This document shows, piece by piece, positions 1 through 9,303 of a stretch of 64,000 nt of DNA. The notes under the pieces are model-generated. The model ran no database searches. It saw nothing but the letters and a program-made list of their open reading frames with translations, and had not been told where the DNA came from. The position numbers were made by a program, and so were the translations under genes. The stretch is from positions 2,600,443 to 2,664,442 of the forward strand of contig NZ_CP036264.1 in the NCBI RefSeq assembly GCF_008035925.1. The letters are read 5' to 3'. This DNA comes from Stieleria maiorica. GTDB taxonomy: Bacteria > Planctomycetota > Planctomycetia > Pirellulales > Pirellulaceae. The stretch's first letter is position 1. Each line of letters begins with the position of its first letter.

Positions 1-891
1 GAGCCACTGCCGCGCGCAATCGGATTATTGAATGCAATCAGCGACACCGACGGGTTGCAGCAGGCCGTCGCCGCCGATCGTCGCCGCCAACTGCTTGAGA
101 TTGCGAGCGAGTACTCCTGCACCGGTGTTCCGTTGGATGTCGTGGTTACCATCGGCAATCGGGCGAATGAAGTCGTCCGACAAGTGATTTCCGGCAAACA
201 CGATCTGTTGGTGAAATCCGCCGAGGGCGCCGGCGTCGTCAATCGGTTGCTCGGCAGCGTTTCACAATCATTGATGCGTATAGCTCCCTGTCCGGTCTGG
301 CTGTTGAAACCGAAACTTCGCGGCACGTTTGACTGCGTTGTAGCTGCGGTTGATGCCACGTCAGACGACGAAGCGACAGCCAACTTGAATCACAACATCC
401 TGGAACTTTCTGATTCCATCGCGAAACGTGAATCAGCGGCTCTGCACGTCGTCAGTGCATGGGACATTTGGATGGAAACGCCGCTGCGGATGAAGATGGG
501 CGACTCGATCATCGACGGCATGGCCGACGAGCTTGAGGCCTCGGTGCGTCGCCGAGTGGATGACTTGATCGGTAAAACGGTAACGGTCGGTGATGTTCGA
601 AAGCATATTAGCCGTGGGGCTGCCGCCGACAAGATTCGCGAGTTGGTCAAGCATCTCGAAACCGACTTGTTGGTCATGGGGACACAGTGCCGCACGGGTG
701 TCGCCGGTTTCTTCATCGGTAATACGGCCGAGTCTGTCTTGTCAGACGTGAAGTGTTCTGTCTTGACGGTCAAGCCCGAGGGGTTTGTCTCGCCGATCGA
801 GCGAGACCTCGAACGGACGGTCATCCGGGAGAACGCTGAGCCAATCTTCAGTATCTTCTCATCGCAACACGACGATGAAGGGCGGTGCTGA
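1..891 (+). CDS. Tandem universal stress protein, 5' end outside window
   Basis: Two-domain UspA-type protein that in this family binds ATP or acts as a stress/dormancy factor in the cytoplasm. The reading frame is open to base 1, and the residues before the first possible start (TTG at 28) still align with the homologous protein at 25396-26394, so the true start lies upstream of the window. Domain 1 ends in a PCPVW segment near base 295. Domain 2 contains the signature GTQCRTG followed by GNTAES and CSVLTVKPEGFVSP, the usual G-2X-G-9X-G(S/T) nucleotide-binding pattern. The paralogue at 25.4 kb shares the same order of motifs, including MGDSIIDGM. Identification as Usp is certain; ligand and role are not known. 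Confidence 0.93.
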   Translation, partial: EPLPRAIGLLNAISDTDGLQQAVAADRRRQLLEIASEYSCTGVPLDVVVTIGNRANEVVRQVISGKHDLLVKSAEGAGVVNRLLGSVSQSLMRIAPCPVWLLKPKLRGTFDCVVAAVDATSDDEATANLNHNILELSDSIAKRESAALHVVSAWDIWMETPLRMKMGDSIIDGMADELEASVRRRVDDLIGKTVTVGDVRKHISRGAAADKIRELVKHLETDLLVMGTQCRTGVAGFFIGNTAESVLSDVKCSVLTVKPEGFVSPIERDLERTVIRENAEPIFSIFSSQHDDEGRC

Positions 892-1193
892 AGGCGATGC
901 AGTTCCGGTTGGTGACTTGCAACGTAGCTGATTGCCTGCTTGTTGGCGAAACCTGCTCGTAAGTTACTTTTGTTCGTCGAGTTTGCCATTTTCGGAAAGA
1001 TGCTCGGAGAGCACAAACTTGGGACCGGGTGACAATCACGGCAACAACTCGCTCGTCACATTGCCTCGTCACATTGCCCGGTCGTTGCCAACATTGCACC
1101 AATGATGACGCACGGCAGAAGGGACCTTGACTGCCAGGTGTACTTGTTCGCTGTCGTTTCGATCATCACTTCCTCTGAATTCGCGTCATGACG
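892..1193. other. Intergenic, no gene seen
   Basis: About 300 bases between two convergent stress protein genes. Both strands were read; no coding remnant or clear terminator was recognised. Confidence 0.5.
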
Positions 1194-1667
1194 TTATAAC
1201 GGTTGGATGGGTGGCATCTCCATTCCAACCCTGGGTTCTTCTAGGGGCTTTTCATTCTCTGGTCGCAAACGGACGGTCACGACGGGACACCTTGCGTGAC
1301 GAATCACATGCTCGGCAACACTTCCCATCAGCAGGCTTGCCAATCCGGTACGGCCATGCGTTCCCATTACAATTTCGTCGCAACCACGTTCCTGTGCAAC
1401 CCAGCAAATGACCTCTCCCGCTGGACCCGAGCGGACAAGCAACTCGACGTCAACGCCTGACAGGCGAGACTGAATAATGTTGAGTTCTTGAGACGTTTCC
1501 TCGCTGGTTTCAGCGTTTCCGCTCCATCCCGGCTGAACGTGCAAGACAAGCACACTCGCGCCGCTGCATTCGGCGAGTCGTTTGGCATACTCCAAGGCAG
1601 CCTGACACGCTGGTGAAAAATCCGTGGCGTAAAGGATTCGGCGAATGGAATTTGAGTTTCTGGACAC
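1194..1667 (-). CDS. Single-domain universal stress protein (UspA)
   Basis: 157-residue single Usp domain. It starts with the typical beta1 strand (RRILYATDFSPA) and ends with the nucleotide-binding signature GTHGRTGLASLLMGSVAE followed by CPVVTVR, so the ATP-binding residues are kept. The family gives tolerance to starvation, redox and respiratory stress. It sits at the left end of a leftward group with the protease gene at 1773-3008 and the Usp at 3090-3557; the 105-base gap to the protease gene holds no clear promoter, so co-transcription is possible. A short proline-rich tail after the domain is not part of the usual fold. Confidence 0.93.
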   Translation of the reverse strand: MSRNSNSIRRILYATDFSPACQAALEYAKRLAECSGASVLVLHVQPGWSGNAETSEETSQELNIIQSRLSGVDVELLVRSGPAGEVICWVAQERGCDEIVMGTHGRTGLASLLMGSVAEHVIRHARCPVVTVRLRPENEKPLEEPRVGMEMPPIQPL

Positions 1668-1772
1668 GATTCAGTTCCTGCGGTGAAAGTAGGTAAGGAT
1701 GAAGTGCGCTGTTTAAGTACGGCGTTGAAGTAAAATTCGATTGAGTGCATTGCCAACCTTGTATGAGGTGCG

Positions 1773-3008
1773 CTAGCGCATCTCGATAGCTCGCTTATTA
1801 CTGGCACGAGCGTTCTGTTCGAACGATCGTGCTGTTCCCTCTCTGCATTCCGGTTGCGGTGACGTTTCGAAGCTCGTCTCGTCACCACCCTCCAGTTCCA
1901 TCTTCAACGCGATGAACTTCATCAGATCGCTGAGCGACAACAGCCCGACCAATCGATCCTCGTCGACAACCATCATTCGCGACACGCCTGCCTGACTCAT
2001 CTTTGCCAATGCCTGGATCGCGTCACTGGACGGAGTAATCGTATTCTTTTGTTCGCAGTCTCGCGATATTTTCGCCACGGTCGTCGTCGCCCACTCGTTT
2101 CGCGGCACCTGTTGCACGTCCCGAGTCGTCACGCAGCCGATCAGTCGTCCATTGTCGGTCACGGGAAACATCTTGTGATGCAGACGGTAGACGTAGTCTT
2201 CGACGAATGTGTCAACGCTCAACGAAGGCTCGACCGTGACGACATTGGGTTGCATGAAGCGAGAGACGGGTTCGCCTTCCAGCGCTCGCCGCACCAACAC
2301 CTGCTGATAAGACCCCTGAGCGGCGTTACGTAGAAACATCCCGATCAAGAATTGCCAAACGGCACCAATAACGTTGCCGGCCAAAAGGTTCATCAAGCCC
2401 ATGATGATTAACACCAGCCCGAACCCAGACCCCAAGGACGACGAAATCTTCGTCGCCCATCGCAAGTTGCCCTTCACGTGCCAAAGGATCGAGCGCAATA
2501 CCCGCCCGCCATCGAGCGGGAAGGCCGGAATCATGTTGAACGCGACCAACACACCGTTCATCATTCCCAGGTACCAGACCACAGCAGAGAAAGATTGGGG
2601 CATCAACCCGCCGCCCACAGCACCAACTGCCAAACATGTGATGGCGATGAAGATGCTGACGATCGGTCCAGCAATGGCGACATAAAACTCTGACTTGGCG
2701 CTGGGCGGTTCTTCGCTCATTTCAGCCACGCCACCAAAAATGAAAAGTGTGATGCCCCGCATGTGCAAATCAAATCGCCGAGCCATGACGGCATGCCCCA
2801 GTTCATGCGCGAGAATGGACGCGAACAGACCCATCGCGCCGACAACACCCATCGACCAATAGGTCAATCCCGTCAGTCCTTCGACTTGCTGTGGAAAGAC
2901 GCCGGTGGCCAACGACCAGGAAATCAAAATCGCAATTGCAAACCAACTCAGGTCCAAGTAGATCGGAAAGCCCAGCAGTTCGAAAATCTTGAAGCGTTTA
3001 GTAATCAT
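1773..3008 (-). CDS. Site-2 protease family (M50) zinc metalloprotease with two CBS domains
   Basis: Intramembrane metalloprotease of the SpoIVFB/S2P class. Residues 68-72 are HELGH (zinc ligands and catalytic Glu), and a second conserved segment, NMIPAFPLDGGR, gives the third zinc ligand (Asp about 166). Six or so hydrophobic segments lie in the first 235 residues. A CBS pair follows (about 245-370, with FPVTDNGRLIGCVTTRDV and MMVVDEDRLVGLLSLSDL), which in this subfamily probably senses adenine nucleotides. The start was placed at the ATG at 3008 because AAGGA lies about eight bases upstream; a longer start at 3044 lacks a ribosome site. Substrate unknown. It lies between two Usp genes on the same strand, 81 bases after the upstream one, so a shared transcript is likely. 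Confidence 0.93.
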   Translation of the reverse strand: MITKRFKIFELLGFPIYLDLSWFAIAILISWSLATGVFPQQVEGLTGLTYWSMGVVGAMGLFASILAHELGHAVMARRFDLHMRGITLFIFGGVAEMSEEPPSAKSEFYVAIAGPIVSIFIAITCLAVGAVGGGLMPQSFSAVVWYLGMMNGVLVAFNMIPAFPLDGGRVLRSILWHVKGNLRWATKISSSLGSGFGLVLIIMGLMNLLAGNVIGAVWQFLIGMFLRNAAQGSYQQVLVRRALEGEPVSRFMQPNVVTVEPSLSVDTFVEDYVYRLHHKMFPVTDNGRLIGCVTTRDVQQVPRNEWATTTVAKISRDCEQKNTITPSSDAIQALAKMSQAGVSRMMVVDEDRLVGLLSLSDLMKFIALKMELEGGDETSFETSPQPECREGTARSFEQNARASNKRAIEMR

Positions 3009-3089
3009 TCTGATTGTCCTTGGTTGGTATGCTGCGTTTGCCAAACGCCAAAGTGATCGGCTTGAGTACTCCCCGAAACGGTCGCGACA

Positions 3090-3557
3090 TCACCTCACAG
3101 TCGAGGCTCGCATCGGCATCACTGCGTCTTGCCACGAACCTGCACCAGATAACGTCGGTGTCTTCACTGTCACCACAGGGCAGTGAGCACCGGCCATCAC
3201 TTTTCTCGCGACACTACCGACGACCAAACTTGCAAGTCCCGTTCGTCCTTGCGTGCCCATCACGATCAGGTCTGCTGAACGCCGCTTGGCGTACGCGATC
3301 ACGGTCTCGGCTGGATCGCCGTGCCGCGTCACTTGCTCCCAATCAACCTCATTGAGATCGAGGTATTGCTCACGCAGACGTGCGAGAAGTCTGTTATTGA
3401 TCGACTGATTGATAGAGAGCGCTGGGACGCCCGGGTCAATGACATGCAGCAAGATCACCTTCGAGTTAACCGCATTGGCCAGGTCAACGGCCAGACTGAT
3501 CGCCAACTCCGTGCTCTCGGAGTAGTCGACAGGACAGAGGATGACGTTCTTTCTCAC
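3090..3557 (-). CDS. Single-domain universal stress protein (UspA)
   Basis: 155-residue Usp domain: beta1 segment NVILCPVDYSESTELA, signature GTQGRTGLASLVVGSVARKV and CPVVTVKTP, with ATP-binding glycines intact. The GTG at 3557 is preferred over a TTG at 3581 because GGAG lies about nine bases upstream of it. It appears to be the first gene of a leftward group with the CBS protease, behind a sigma54-type promoter at 3642-3656. The C-terminal tail of about 20 residues is not conserved in the family. Confidence 0.92.
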   Translation of the reverse strand: MRKNVILCPVDYSESTELAISLAVDLANAVNSKVILLHVIDPGVPALSINQSINNRLLARLREQYLDLNEVDWEQVTRHGDPAETVIAYAKRRSADLIVMGTQGRTGLASLVVGSVARKVMAGAHCPVVTVKTPTLSGAGSWQDAVMPMRASTVR

Positions 3558-3641
3558 GGTTCTAATCTCCAAAAGCAGCAATCAGCCGACGTTCATAGGA
3601 CAGTCGCATGAATCAGTAGGCTTGCGTACAGTCCATGGAAT

Positions 3642-3656
3642 GCTAACCTTGTGCCA
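3642..3656 (-). promoter_or_regulatory. Sigma54-type -24/-12 promoter
   Basis: Read on the minus strand this is TGGCACAAGGTTAGC: the -24 element is exact and the -12 element is TAGC instead of TTGC, with the invariant GG and GC correctly spaced by ten bases. It lies 85 bases before the GTG of the Usp gene at 3557. It is one of several such sites in the first 26 kb. Confidence 0.55.
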
Positions 3657-3789
3657 GTTCAGCACTTACGGCCGAGGCTTGGCGAAAGCCTTTGAAACCT
3701 GTAGCGAATTCGCGGCGTGAGCGAACGATCTGATCACTTACGCAACGCCGAACGTCAGCGCAGGTTGACATTGACAACCGTGGATGACA

Positions 3790-4812
3790 CTAGCGATCTC
3801 TTGCAACTGGATCTGCACTGGTCGCTAGATGTCCTCCGGCAGCGAGTTTCTCCAGTAGAAGGTGAAAGTAAATCAGGCCGCCGAAATGTTTCCAGCGTTT
3901 CAGCACGCGAGCTACCTTTTCATAGTCGAGTTGCTCGGACAAACCCAACCAGCGGCACAGGTTGTTTCGCGCACCAACGTCGTCGCCGGGGAAGACATGT
4001 AGTCTGCCCAAGCCGCGGAGCAGTGCGTATTCAGCCGTCCAACGGCCGACGCCGTGCAATCGACACAGTTCGGCGACGGCTGCTTCGTCTGAAACTTTTT
4101 GCAACTGCCACAGCTTGAACTCGCCCGTGCGCTCCAAGCGGGCCAAGTCCAGCAATGCTGCAGCCTTCTGTCGGCTGAACCCAATCTCGCGAAGTTCCTC
4201 TTCGTGGACCTGAATCAAATCTTTGGGGCGGGGAAATGCGAAATAACCGGTGTCGCTGCTTTGAAACGACCTTCCGAACGTCTCGGAGAACCGATTTAGA
4301 ATTTGAATTCCAGCGGCCAGCGAAAACTGTTGGCAGGCGATCGCGTTGACCAGGCATTCGAAACCGGTCAGAAATCGCGGCGGTTTCATGCCACGGAACC
4401 GCGAGGCGAGCGGTCCCAGCTTTGGTTTTCCGGCCGCGAATTCATAAAAGCCCTGCATGTCCACGCGGATGCCGAGCAACCGCTCCACGGCAGCGCTTGC
4501 GACGCTCCTCAACTCGGGTGACTCATTGTCGCAGTTGACTTGTATTAATAGCCGAGGATGCATGCCGCTGGATCGCTGCGTGACTTCGACCAATGCGACT
4601 TCTTCTTTGAACGGCAACACGCGACGATAGACACTCCCGTCCCAATGATCGATGACATTCTCTGGTCGCCGGCGGATGGTCCAGGCAGCCAAATCGAGCC
4701 GAAAAGGCGGCTTTGGTTTCAGCACGAATTCAATCACGTGTAAATCAACTTCTCTGAATTTTTCTTGAAAAGGTGGACCTGCATCGCAGGTTAGGTTGTG
4801 AAAGCGACACAA
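3790..4812 (-). CDS. DNA-3-methyladenine glycosylase II-like (HhH-GPD)
   Basis: Base-excision repair glycosylase of the AlkA type, expected to remove alkylated purines. The helix-hairpin-helix and Gly/Pro-rich loop are clear (LHGVGRWTAEYALLRGLG), followed by a segment with the catalytic aspartate (FPGDDVGARN). An N-terminal beta domain of about 130 residues precedes the HhH-GPD domain, as in AlkA. The length of 340 is a little more than usual; the GTG at 4737 would give a protein starting VIEFVLKPKPP and may be the true start, since residues before it look unlike the family. It stands alone, leftward, between the stress genes and the catalase. Confidence 0.85.
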   Translation of the reverse strand: MCRFHNLTCDAGPPFQEKFREVDLHVIEFVLKPKPPFRLDLAAWTIRRRPENVIDHWDGSVYRRVLPFKEEVALVEVTQRSSGMHPRLLIQVNCDNESPELRSVASAAVERLLGIRVDMQGFYEFAAGKPKLGPLASRFRGMKPPRFLTGFECLVNAIACQQFSLAAGIQILNRFSETFGRSFQSSDTGYFAFPRPKDLIQVHEEELREIGFSRQKAAALLDLARLERTGEFKLWQLQKVSDEAAVAELCRLHGVGRWTAEYALLRGLGRLHVFPGDDVGARNNLCRWLGLSEQLDYEKVARVLKRWKHFGGLIYFHLLLEKLAAGGHLATSADPVARDR

Positions 4813-5147
4813 GCCACGTGGGAGTCGAGATTGTCACCACGCGAAATGCCGAGCAAAGCGTGGGCCGACATCCGGTAGAAAACAAACAGGACAGTGTTCG
4901 CTAAAAGCCGCGGACGTTCTGTCGATCGCCAGTCACAGTGAAGGCGACCAGGCAAAGCGTTTGGTAGCGGCCCAACCCGGAGGAGTTCACGGAAGCATTC
5001 CGGATTGCTGCTGAAGTACGCCTCGGCGTGGAATGCGTCGCGACTGGCGCACGAATTGCGGTTGGAGCAACTCATGGTAACCGCTGAACATGATAGATTG
5101 GTTGCGCCAGGCCGATCGCCGAACTGCAAAGACAAAGGATTCTCAGT
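4813..5147. other. Divergent intergenic region before catalase
   Basis: Region between the divergent glycosylase and catalase genes. No further gene was recognised. AAAGGA lies nine bases before the catalase ATG. No sigma54-type site was found here. Confidence 0.45.
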
Positions 5148-6602
5148 ATGAACAAGAATGACTCGAAGCCGACAACCACCGATGCGGGTTGCCCCGTCTC
5201 CAGTGACGAGCACTCGTTGAGCGTAGGACCTGATGGGCCCATTTTACTGCACGACCATTACCTCATCGAGCAGATGGCCAATTTCAATCGCGAACGCATT
5301 CCCGAGCGACAGCCGCACGCGAAAGGTTCCGGAGCGTTCGGGCACTTCGAAGTAACCCACGATGTCAGTGCGTTCACCAAGGCGGCAGTGTTTCAGCCGG
5401 GGACGACGACCGACACATTGATCCGATTCTCCACCGTGGCGGGCGAGCGTGGCAGTCCTGATACCTGGCGCGACCCCCGCGGCTTCTCGCTGAAATTCTA
5501 CACCACCGAAGGCAACTACGACATGGTGGGGAACAACACGCCCGTGTTCTTCCTTCGTGATCCCTTGAAGTTCCAGCATTTTATACGATCGCAAAAACGT
5601 CGTGCGGACAACGGCCTCCGCGATCATGACATGCAGTGGGACTTCTGGTCTCTGTCGCCCGAATCAGCCCATCAGGTGGCTTGGTTGATGGGTGATCGCG
5701 GGATTCCAAAGACCTGGCGGCACATGAACGGCTACTCCAGCCACACCTATATGTGGGTCAATGCCGCCGGCGAACGATTTTGGGTGAAGTACCACTTCAA
5801 GACGGATCAAGGCATCGACTTTCTCACCCAGGAAGAGGCCGACCGATTGGCCGGGGCTGACGGTGACTACCACCGTCGCGACCTGTTCGACGCGATTAAG
5901 CGAGGTGACCATCCCAGTTGGTCGTTGAAGATGCAGATCATGCCCTTCGAGGAAGCGAAGACCTATCGGTTGAATCCGTTCGACCTGACCAAAATCTGGC
6001 CGCATGCAGATTACCCTCTGCACGACGTCGGCAAATTAACTCTGAATCGCAACCCGACCGACTTCCACACCGAAATCGAACAGGCGGCGTTTGAACCCAA
6101 CAACCTCGTGCCGGGAATTGGAATCAGTCCCGACAAGATGTTGCTCGGTCGCATGTTCGCCTACGCGGACGCACATCGGCATCGACTGGGAGTGAACTAC
6201 AAGCAGATTCCAGTCAACGCTCCGCAGTGTCCTGTGTTCAGCTACAGTAAGGATGGGCAAGGTCGAACGCAAAACGTTTCTGACCCGGTATATGCACCAA
6301 ACTCCAAGGGCGGACCGGCGGCCGATGGTGAGCGTTTTCCCGAAGACGCAACATGGGCGGCCGACGGCGAGTTTACTCGTTCCGCCTATACCCTACGTAA
6401 GGATGATGACGACTTTGGTCAGGCCGGCACGTTGGTTCGCGACGTCATGGATGATGAGCAACGCGAGCGTTTGGTGTCAAATGTCGTCGGACACCTGAAG
6501 GGAGGCGTGTCCGAGCCCGTGCTACAGCGGGCGCTGGAGTACTGGAGCAACATCGACAAAAACATCGGGGACCGTATTCGCAAGGGCGTCAGCGGTGGCT
6601 AG
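5148..6602 (+). CDS. katA: Monofunctional haem catalase
   Basis: 484-residue small-subunit catalase that converts hydrogen peroxide to water and oxygen in the cytoplasm. The distal histidine lies in [17 protein letters not shown], the active-site asparagine in [12 protein letters not shown], and the proximal haem-binding tyrosine in [14 protein letters not shown]. The C-terminal wrapping and helical domain is complete and there is no flavodoxin-like extension, so it belongs to the short clade 3 type. A good ribosome site precedes the ATG. The gene is unpaired but fits the stress theme of its neighbours. The symbol is by family resemblance. Confidence 0.96.
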   Translation: MNKNDSKPTTTDAGCPVSSDEHSLSVGPDGPILLHDHYLIEQMANFNRERIPERQPHAKGSGAFGHFEVTHDVSAFTKAAVFQPGTTTDTLIRFSTVAGERGSPDTWRDPRGFSLKFYTTEGNYDMVGNNTPVFFLRDPLKFQHFIRSQKRRADNGLRDHDMQWDFWSLSPESAHQVAWLMGDRGIPKTWRHMNGYSSHTYMWVNAAGERFWVKYHFKTDQGIDFLTQEEADRLAGADGDYHRRDLFDAIKRGDHPSWSLKMQIMPFEEAKTYRLNPFDLTKIWPHADYPLHDVGKLTLNRNPTDFHTEIEQAAFEPNNLVPGIGISPDKMLLGRMFAYADAHRHRLGVNYKQIPVNAPQCPVFSYSKDGQGRTQNVSDPVYAPNSKGGPAADGERFPEDATWAADGEFTRSAYTLRKDDDDFGQAGTLVRDVMDDEQRERLVSNVVGHLKGGVSEPVLQRALEYWSNIDKNIGDRIRKGVSGG

Positions 6603-6668
6603 CGTTCGTTTCCGATGCCCGGAGGCCATCGATTGTTTAACGGCAGCTTTGGGCAACCCATTTAGATT

Positions 6669-6711
6669 CTCTCCCTCTGGGAGAGACGGCGTTTGCGCAG
6701 CAAGCAAACGC
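6669..6711. repeat. Double hairpin after catalase
   Basis: Two perfect stem-loops in tandem: CTCTCCC/GGGAGAG with a three-base loop (6669-6685) and GCGTTTGC/GCAAACGC with a seven-base loop (6689-6711). There is no T-run, so it looks like a REP-type element rather than a simple terminator. Confidence 0.5.
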
Positions 6712-6843
6712 TAGAGAGGGCTGACGCTGCAAAGGTCTTATCGCTTTCCGCTACGATCAAATTCGTCGCCAATACAATCGATGTCCCGAGGCCATTAGCG
6801 GCTTCTACGACCGACAAAACCTACATCGACAGACAATCGGCAG

Positions 6844-6984
6844 ATGCGAGACAAGGTTCGCTTCGATATCCAATTCCTCCTTCCCGGACTCCCGGGCGAG
6901 GATGATGCGTGTGCCGATCGGTTAAGCGAACTGATCATTGCCAACGAGGGAAGCGAAAAGGCTCAACGATTGTCGTCGTCTTAA
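6844..6984 (+). pseudogene. Possible N-terminal remnant of a heavy-metal P-type ATPase
   Basis: A 46-codon frame starting RFDIQFLLPGLPGEDDAC resembles the short N-terminal segment found before the membrane part of some heavy-metal-translocating ATPases. Nothing of the transporter follows; the frame stops at 6982 and the next gene is on the other strand. The rest of the gap 6603-7069 holds no gene that I recognise. The match is from memory and weak. Confidence 0.3.
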
Positions 6985-7069
6985 ACGCGCTCCGCCTGCT
7001 CGCTTTTAAGAAAACTTAGTCGAGACGGATCGGACTCATTGAGTTTTGGTCACTCGAGCAGTATTTCTG

Positions 7070-7516
7070 CTACCCGACTTCGTAGTGTTCGGGCTGATAA
7101 AAGATATTTTCGATCTTCATGCGACACTCGCCGATTGGGACCGGCCAGGACACAATGTCACCAACGCGGCAACCCAAAATGGCGGTCCCGATCGGCGCGA
7201 ATACAGACAGCATCTTCTCTTGCACATCTTCGCAATCAGGGTAAACGAGCGTGTAAATCTCGCGGTCGTTGCTGTCCAGGTCCGTTAGTTCAACAACGGA
7301 GTCCATGGTGACGACGTCACCGGGTACGTCCGCCGGGTCGACGATGCTGGCTCGGTGAAGTTCTTTTAGCAGGTCGTCCAGGTGAGCCTTGCAGCCGGTG
7401 ATTTCCTTAAATTCACGTTGCAGCAACTGCAAGAGCCGCAGACGATCATTGGCTGTGATGATGATGTGATGTTGGTATTCGCCAGTGATGACGACGTGAT
7501 GGCTTGCGATGGACAT
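7070..7516 (-). CDS. Rnk/GreA C-terminal-like protein (copy 1)
   Basis: 148-residue protein with a short helical N-terminus and a C-terminal FKBP-like domain as in Rnk (regulator of nucleoside diphosphate kinase) and the C-terminal part of GreA. Diagnostic motifs are DVVTMDSVVELTDL and TLVYPD followed by the turn SVFAPIGTAILGCRVGD. Rnk proteins bind RNA polymerase near the secondary channel but lack the long coiled coil of GreA. It is the last of five leftward genes (9128 to 7070): Rnk, HPF-like, BON, Rnk, Rnk. Three paralogues sit in the window. Confidence 0.88.
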   Translation of the reverse strand: MSIASHHVVITGEYQHHIIITANDRLRLLQLLQREFKEITGCKAHLDDLLKELHRASIVDPADVPGDVVTMDSVVELTDLDSNDREIYTLVYPDCEDVQEKMLSVFAPIGTAILGCRVGDIVSWPVPIGECRMKIENIFYQPEHYEVG

Positions 7517-7592
7517 GATTGATCGAGAAATTGATGGTGAAATGGAATCTGCAGCAACGGCACATTGGTTTAGCTGGCCGGGGCTTTACAGG

Positions 7593-8012
7593 CTACAAGT
7601 CGAACGCTCCCACTCGCTCGGGCTGAAACGATATTTTTTCGACTCGCTTGCGAGTGTCGCGATTCAAGAGGTGCAACGTCAGATTCGCGCCGACGCGAAG
7701 TCCAAAGACTTCTGCGCCAAGCGGTGACAGAATTGAGAGTTTCCCCTCGGCGATGCAAGCCTCATCGGGATACACCAACGTGAAGGTGTCCGCTTCATCG
7801 CGATCCAAGTCGTACAGGTTGAACGTCGAATTCATCGTTACGATGTCGGGCAGTATTTCGCTGGAGTCAACAACGGTCGCATTCTCCAACTTTCGCTTCA
7901 GTTCGTTCAGGTGCGTACGGCCATTCCCGATCACTTCAACGAAATGACTTTCCAGTAGAGACTGCAGTCGGTGAAGATCGGTTCGACTGACGGCGATGTT
8001 GCGAAATGACAT
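7593..8012 (-). CDS. Rnk/GreA C-terminal-like protein (copy 2)
   Basis: 139 residues, with the same fold and motifs as copy 1: DIVTMNSTFNLYDLDRDE, FTLVYPDEA and LSILSPLGAEVFGLRVGA. The C-terminal FQPERVGAFDL is nearly the same as in the broken copy at 18848-19343, which is therefore its closest relative in the window. It lies 30 bases downstream of the BON gene and 76 bases upstream of copy 1, so it is probably part of the same transcript. Confidence 0.87.
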   Translation of the reverse strand: MSFRNIAVSRTDLHRLQSLLESHFVEVIGNGRTHLNELKRKLENATVVDSSEILPDIVTMNSTFNLYDLDRDEADTFTLVYPDEACIAEGKLSILSPLGAEVFGLRVGANLTLHLLNRDTRKRVEKISFQPERVGAFDL

Positions 8013-8042
8013 GATGGTGTACCGCGATGGAAGACTTTAACT

Positions 8043-8273
8043 TTATGGCTGGGATACGGTGATTTTGCTTTCAAAGGAATCGACACCTGGAGTCGTCATG
8101 GCAATCGCCCAACACGAGCACGCATCACCGCGGGAAGTCACTGTCCCGGTGAGTGACACACGTCGTGCGTTTGACTCGCACTGAACATGCCGCACCAAGT
8201 CGTCGCCGAGTATTCGGAGGAGCGACGACGCGACACGTTCGTGAAGCTGGCCTTTACTTGTTGAGCTATTCAT
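8043..8273 (-). CDS. Small BON-domain-like protein
   Basis: 76 residues with the alternating pattern of a BON domain: helix (HERVASSLLRILG), strands around ARRVSLTGTVTSRGD and a final helix-strand ending DSFESKITVSQP. BON domains usually bind membranes or phospholipid. No signal peptide is visible, so it is probably cytoplasmic. The ATG overlaps the stop region of the HPF-like gene by a few bases, which supports translational coupling. A degenerate relative lies at 19633-19812. Confidence 0.6.
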   Translation of the reverse strand: MNSSTSKGQLHERVASSLLRILGDDLVRHVQCESNARRVSLTGTVTSRGDACSCWAIAMTTPGVDSFESKITVSQP

Positions 8274-8640
8274 TTTCCAGTGCTGGCTTGTTGGTATCGA
8301 GGGTCGGATGGCCCTTCGTTCGCCGACGCAAACGCAATGACTGCGGTCGTTGCATTTTTGTCACTACGATGCGTCGCGCACGCCGTGCCGCGTCGCTGAC
8401 CGCGGCCATCAACTTTTCGTGTCGTGCCGTCGTTGTGACCGTGCCAAGGCCGGGCACCAGCATACTGACTCGGCAGAGCTTTTCGACTCCACCACGGGGA
8501 CCGTTCTCGTCGACGACCGTGACGGATACTCTGGCGATTCGTTGGGCAAACCGCGCCAGCGTGCTGGACATCCGCAACTCAATGGCTTCGCGTACTTGCG
8601 GGTTGAGATATTCGATCGTCGAGGTGACGGAAACAATCAT
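8266..8640 (-). CDS. Short ribosome hibernation promoting factor (HPF/RaiA-like)
   Basis: 124-residue S30AE-family protein. Family features are DENGPRGGVEKLCRVSM (the conserved NGPKGG-like turn), the strand LGTVTTTARHEKLM, and the basic helix AAVSDAARRARRIV that contacts 16S rRNA. Such proteins inactivate or dimerise ribosomes in dormant cells. The ATG at 8640 is preferred over an in-frame codon at 8679 because GGAG precedes it. It is the second gene of the Rnk-HPF-BON-Rnk-Rnk group; a broken copy lies at 13872-14208. Confidence 0.82.
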   Translation of the reverse strand: MIVSVTSTIEYLNPQVREAIELRMSSTLARFAQRIARVSVTVVDENGPRGGVEKLCRVSMLVPGLGTVTTTARHEKLMAAVSDAARRARRIVVTKMQRPQSLRLRRRTKGHPTLDTNKPALENE

Positions 8641-8699
8641 GGGATACTCTCCAAAGGGGCAGGGGACGACAGTCGACATGCAAACACGAAATCCAACGC

Positions 8700-9128
8700 T
8701 TACGCAGTAATGCTATCGCGTTCGGGTTGGAACAAAAGATCTTCGACACGCCAGCGACCCATCCCGCTCGGCACCTGCCTTCGCACCAGGTCGCCAACGC
8801 GGCAGCCTAGGATGGCAGTTCCGAGTGGAGCCAGCACCGACAGTTTCCCTTCGACGACGTTTGCCTCATCGGGGTAAACCAAAGTGAATGTTTCAGTTTC
8901 CTTTGCCTTCATATCGCGCAATCGCACCGTCGAATCCATCGTAATGACGTCGGCAGGGACATCGCCCGGATCGACGATTTGAGCGGCATTAAGTTCGCCG
9001 CGCAGGTCATCCAAGTACGGCTTATTGCGAAACGCGTCCGCGACTCTGCTTAGAAATAGTTCTTCGAGGCGATCGTGGTCCGCCTTGGTAATGATGATTC
9101 GTTTAAGTGGCATGACGGGCATTTCCAT
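8700..9128 (-). CDS. Rnk/GreA C-terminal-like protein (copy 3)
   Basis: 142 residues: helical N-terminus (RIIITKADHDRLEELFLS), then DVPADVITMDSTVRLRDM, FTLVYPDEAN and LSVLAPLGTAILGCRVGD of the FKBP-like domain. First gene of the five-gene leftward group. Three adjacent, diverged copies suggest specialisation for RNA polymerase or nucleotide stress, but the actual partners cannot be read from sequence. Confidence 0.88.
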   Translation of the reverse strand: MEMPVMPLKRIIITKADHDRLEELFLSRVADAFRNKPYLDDLRGELNAAQIVDPGDVPADVITMDSTVRLRDMKAKETETFTLVYPDEANVVEGKLSVLAPLGTAILGCRVGDLVRRQVPSGMGRWRVEDLLFQPERDSITA

Positions 9129-9303
9129 AAAGTGTGGCGTAGGAACAGAGAATCAACGGGAAACCAGGTGTCGGATCAAAATGGCAGGGGCATGAGTGTT
9201 GGTGTGCAGGCTTTAGCCGCCCGATTTCGCTACGTCGCATCGAAACGGAGTCGCCTAATGGCTAAACGGCAACGGTTGCTGAATCCCTTTGATGGAAATC
9301 CCT

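Noticed and set aside
390-1016. 208-codon minus-strand frame opposite the first Usp gene
   Set aside because: Shadow of a well-supported Usp gene, with Ser/Arg-rich composition typical of antisense frames.
4791-5213. 140-codon minus-strand frame covering the catalase upstream region
   Set aside because: Overlaps the catalase start, no ribosome site, no recognisable domain.
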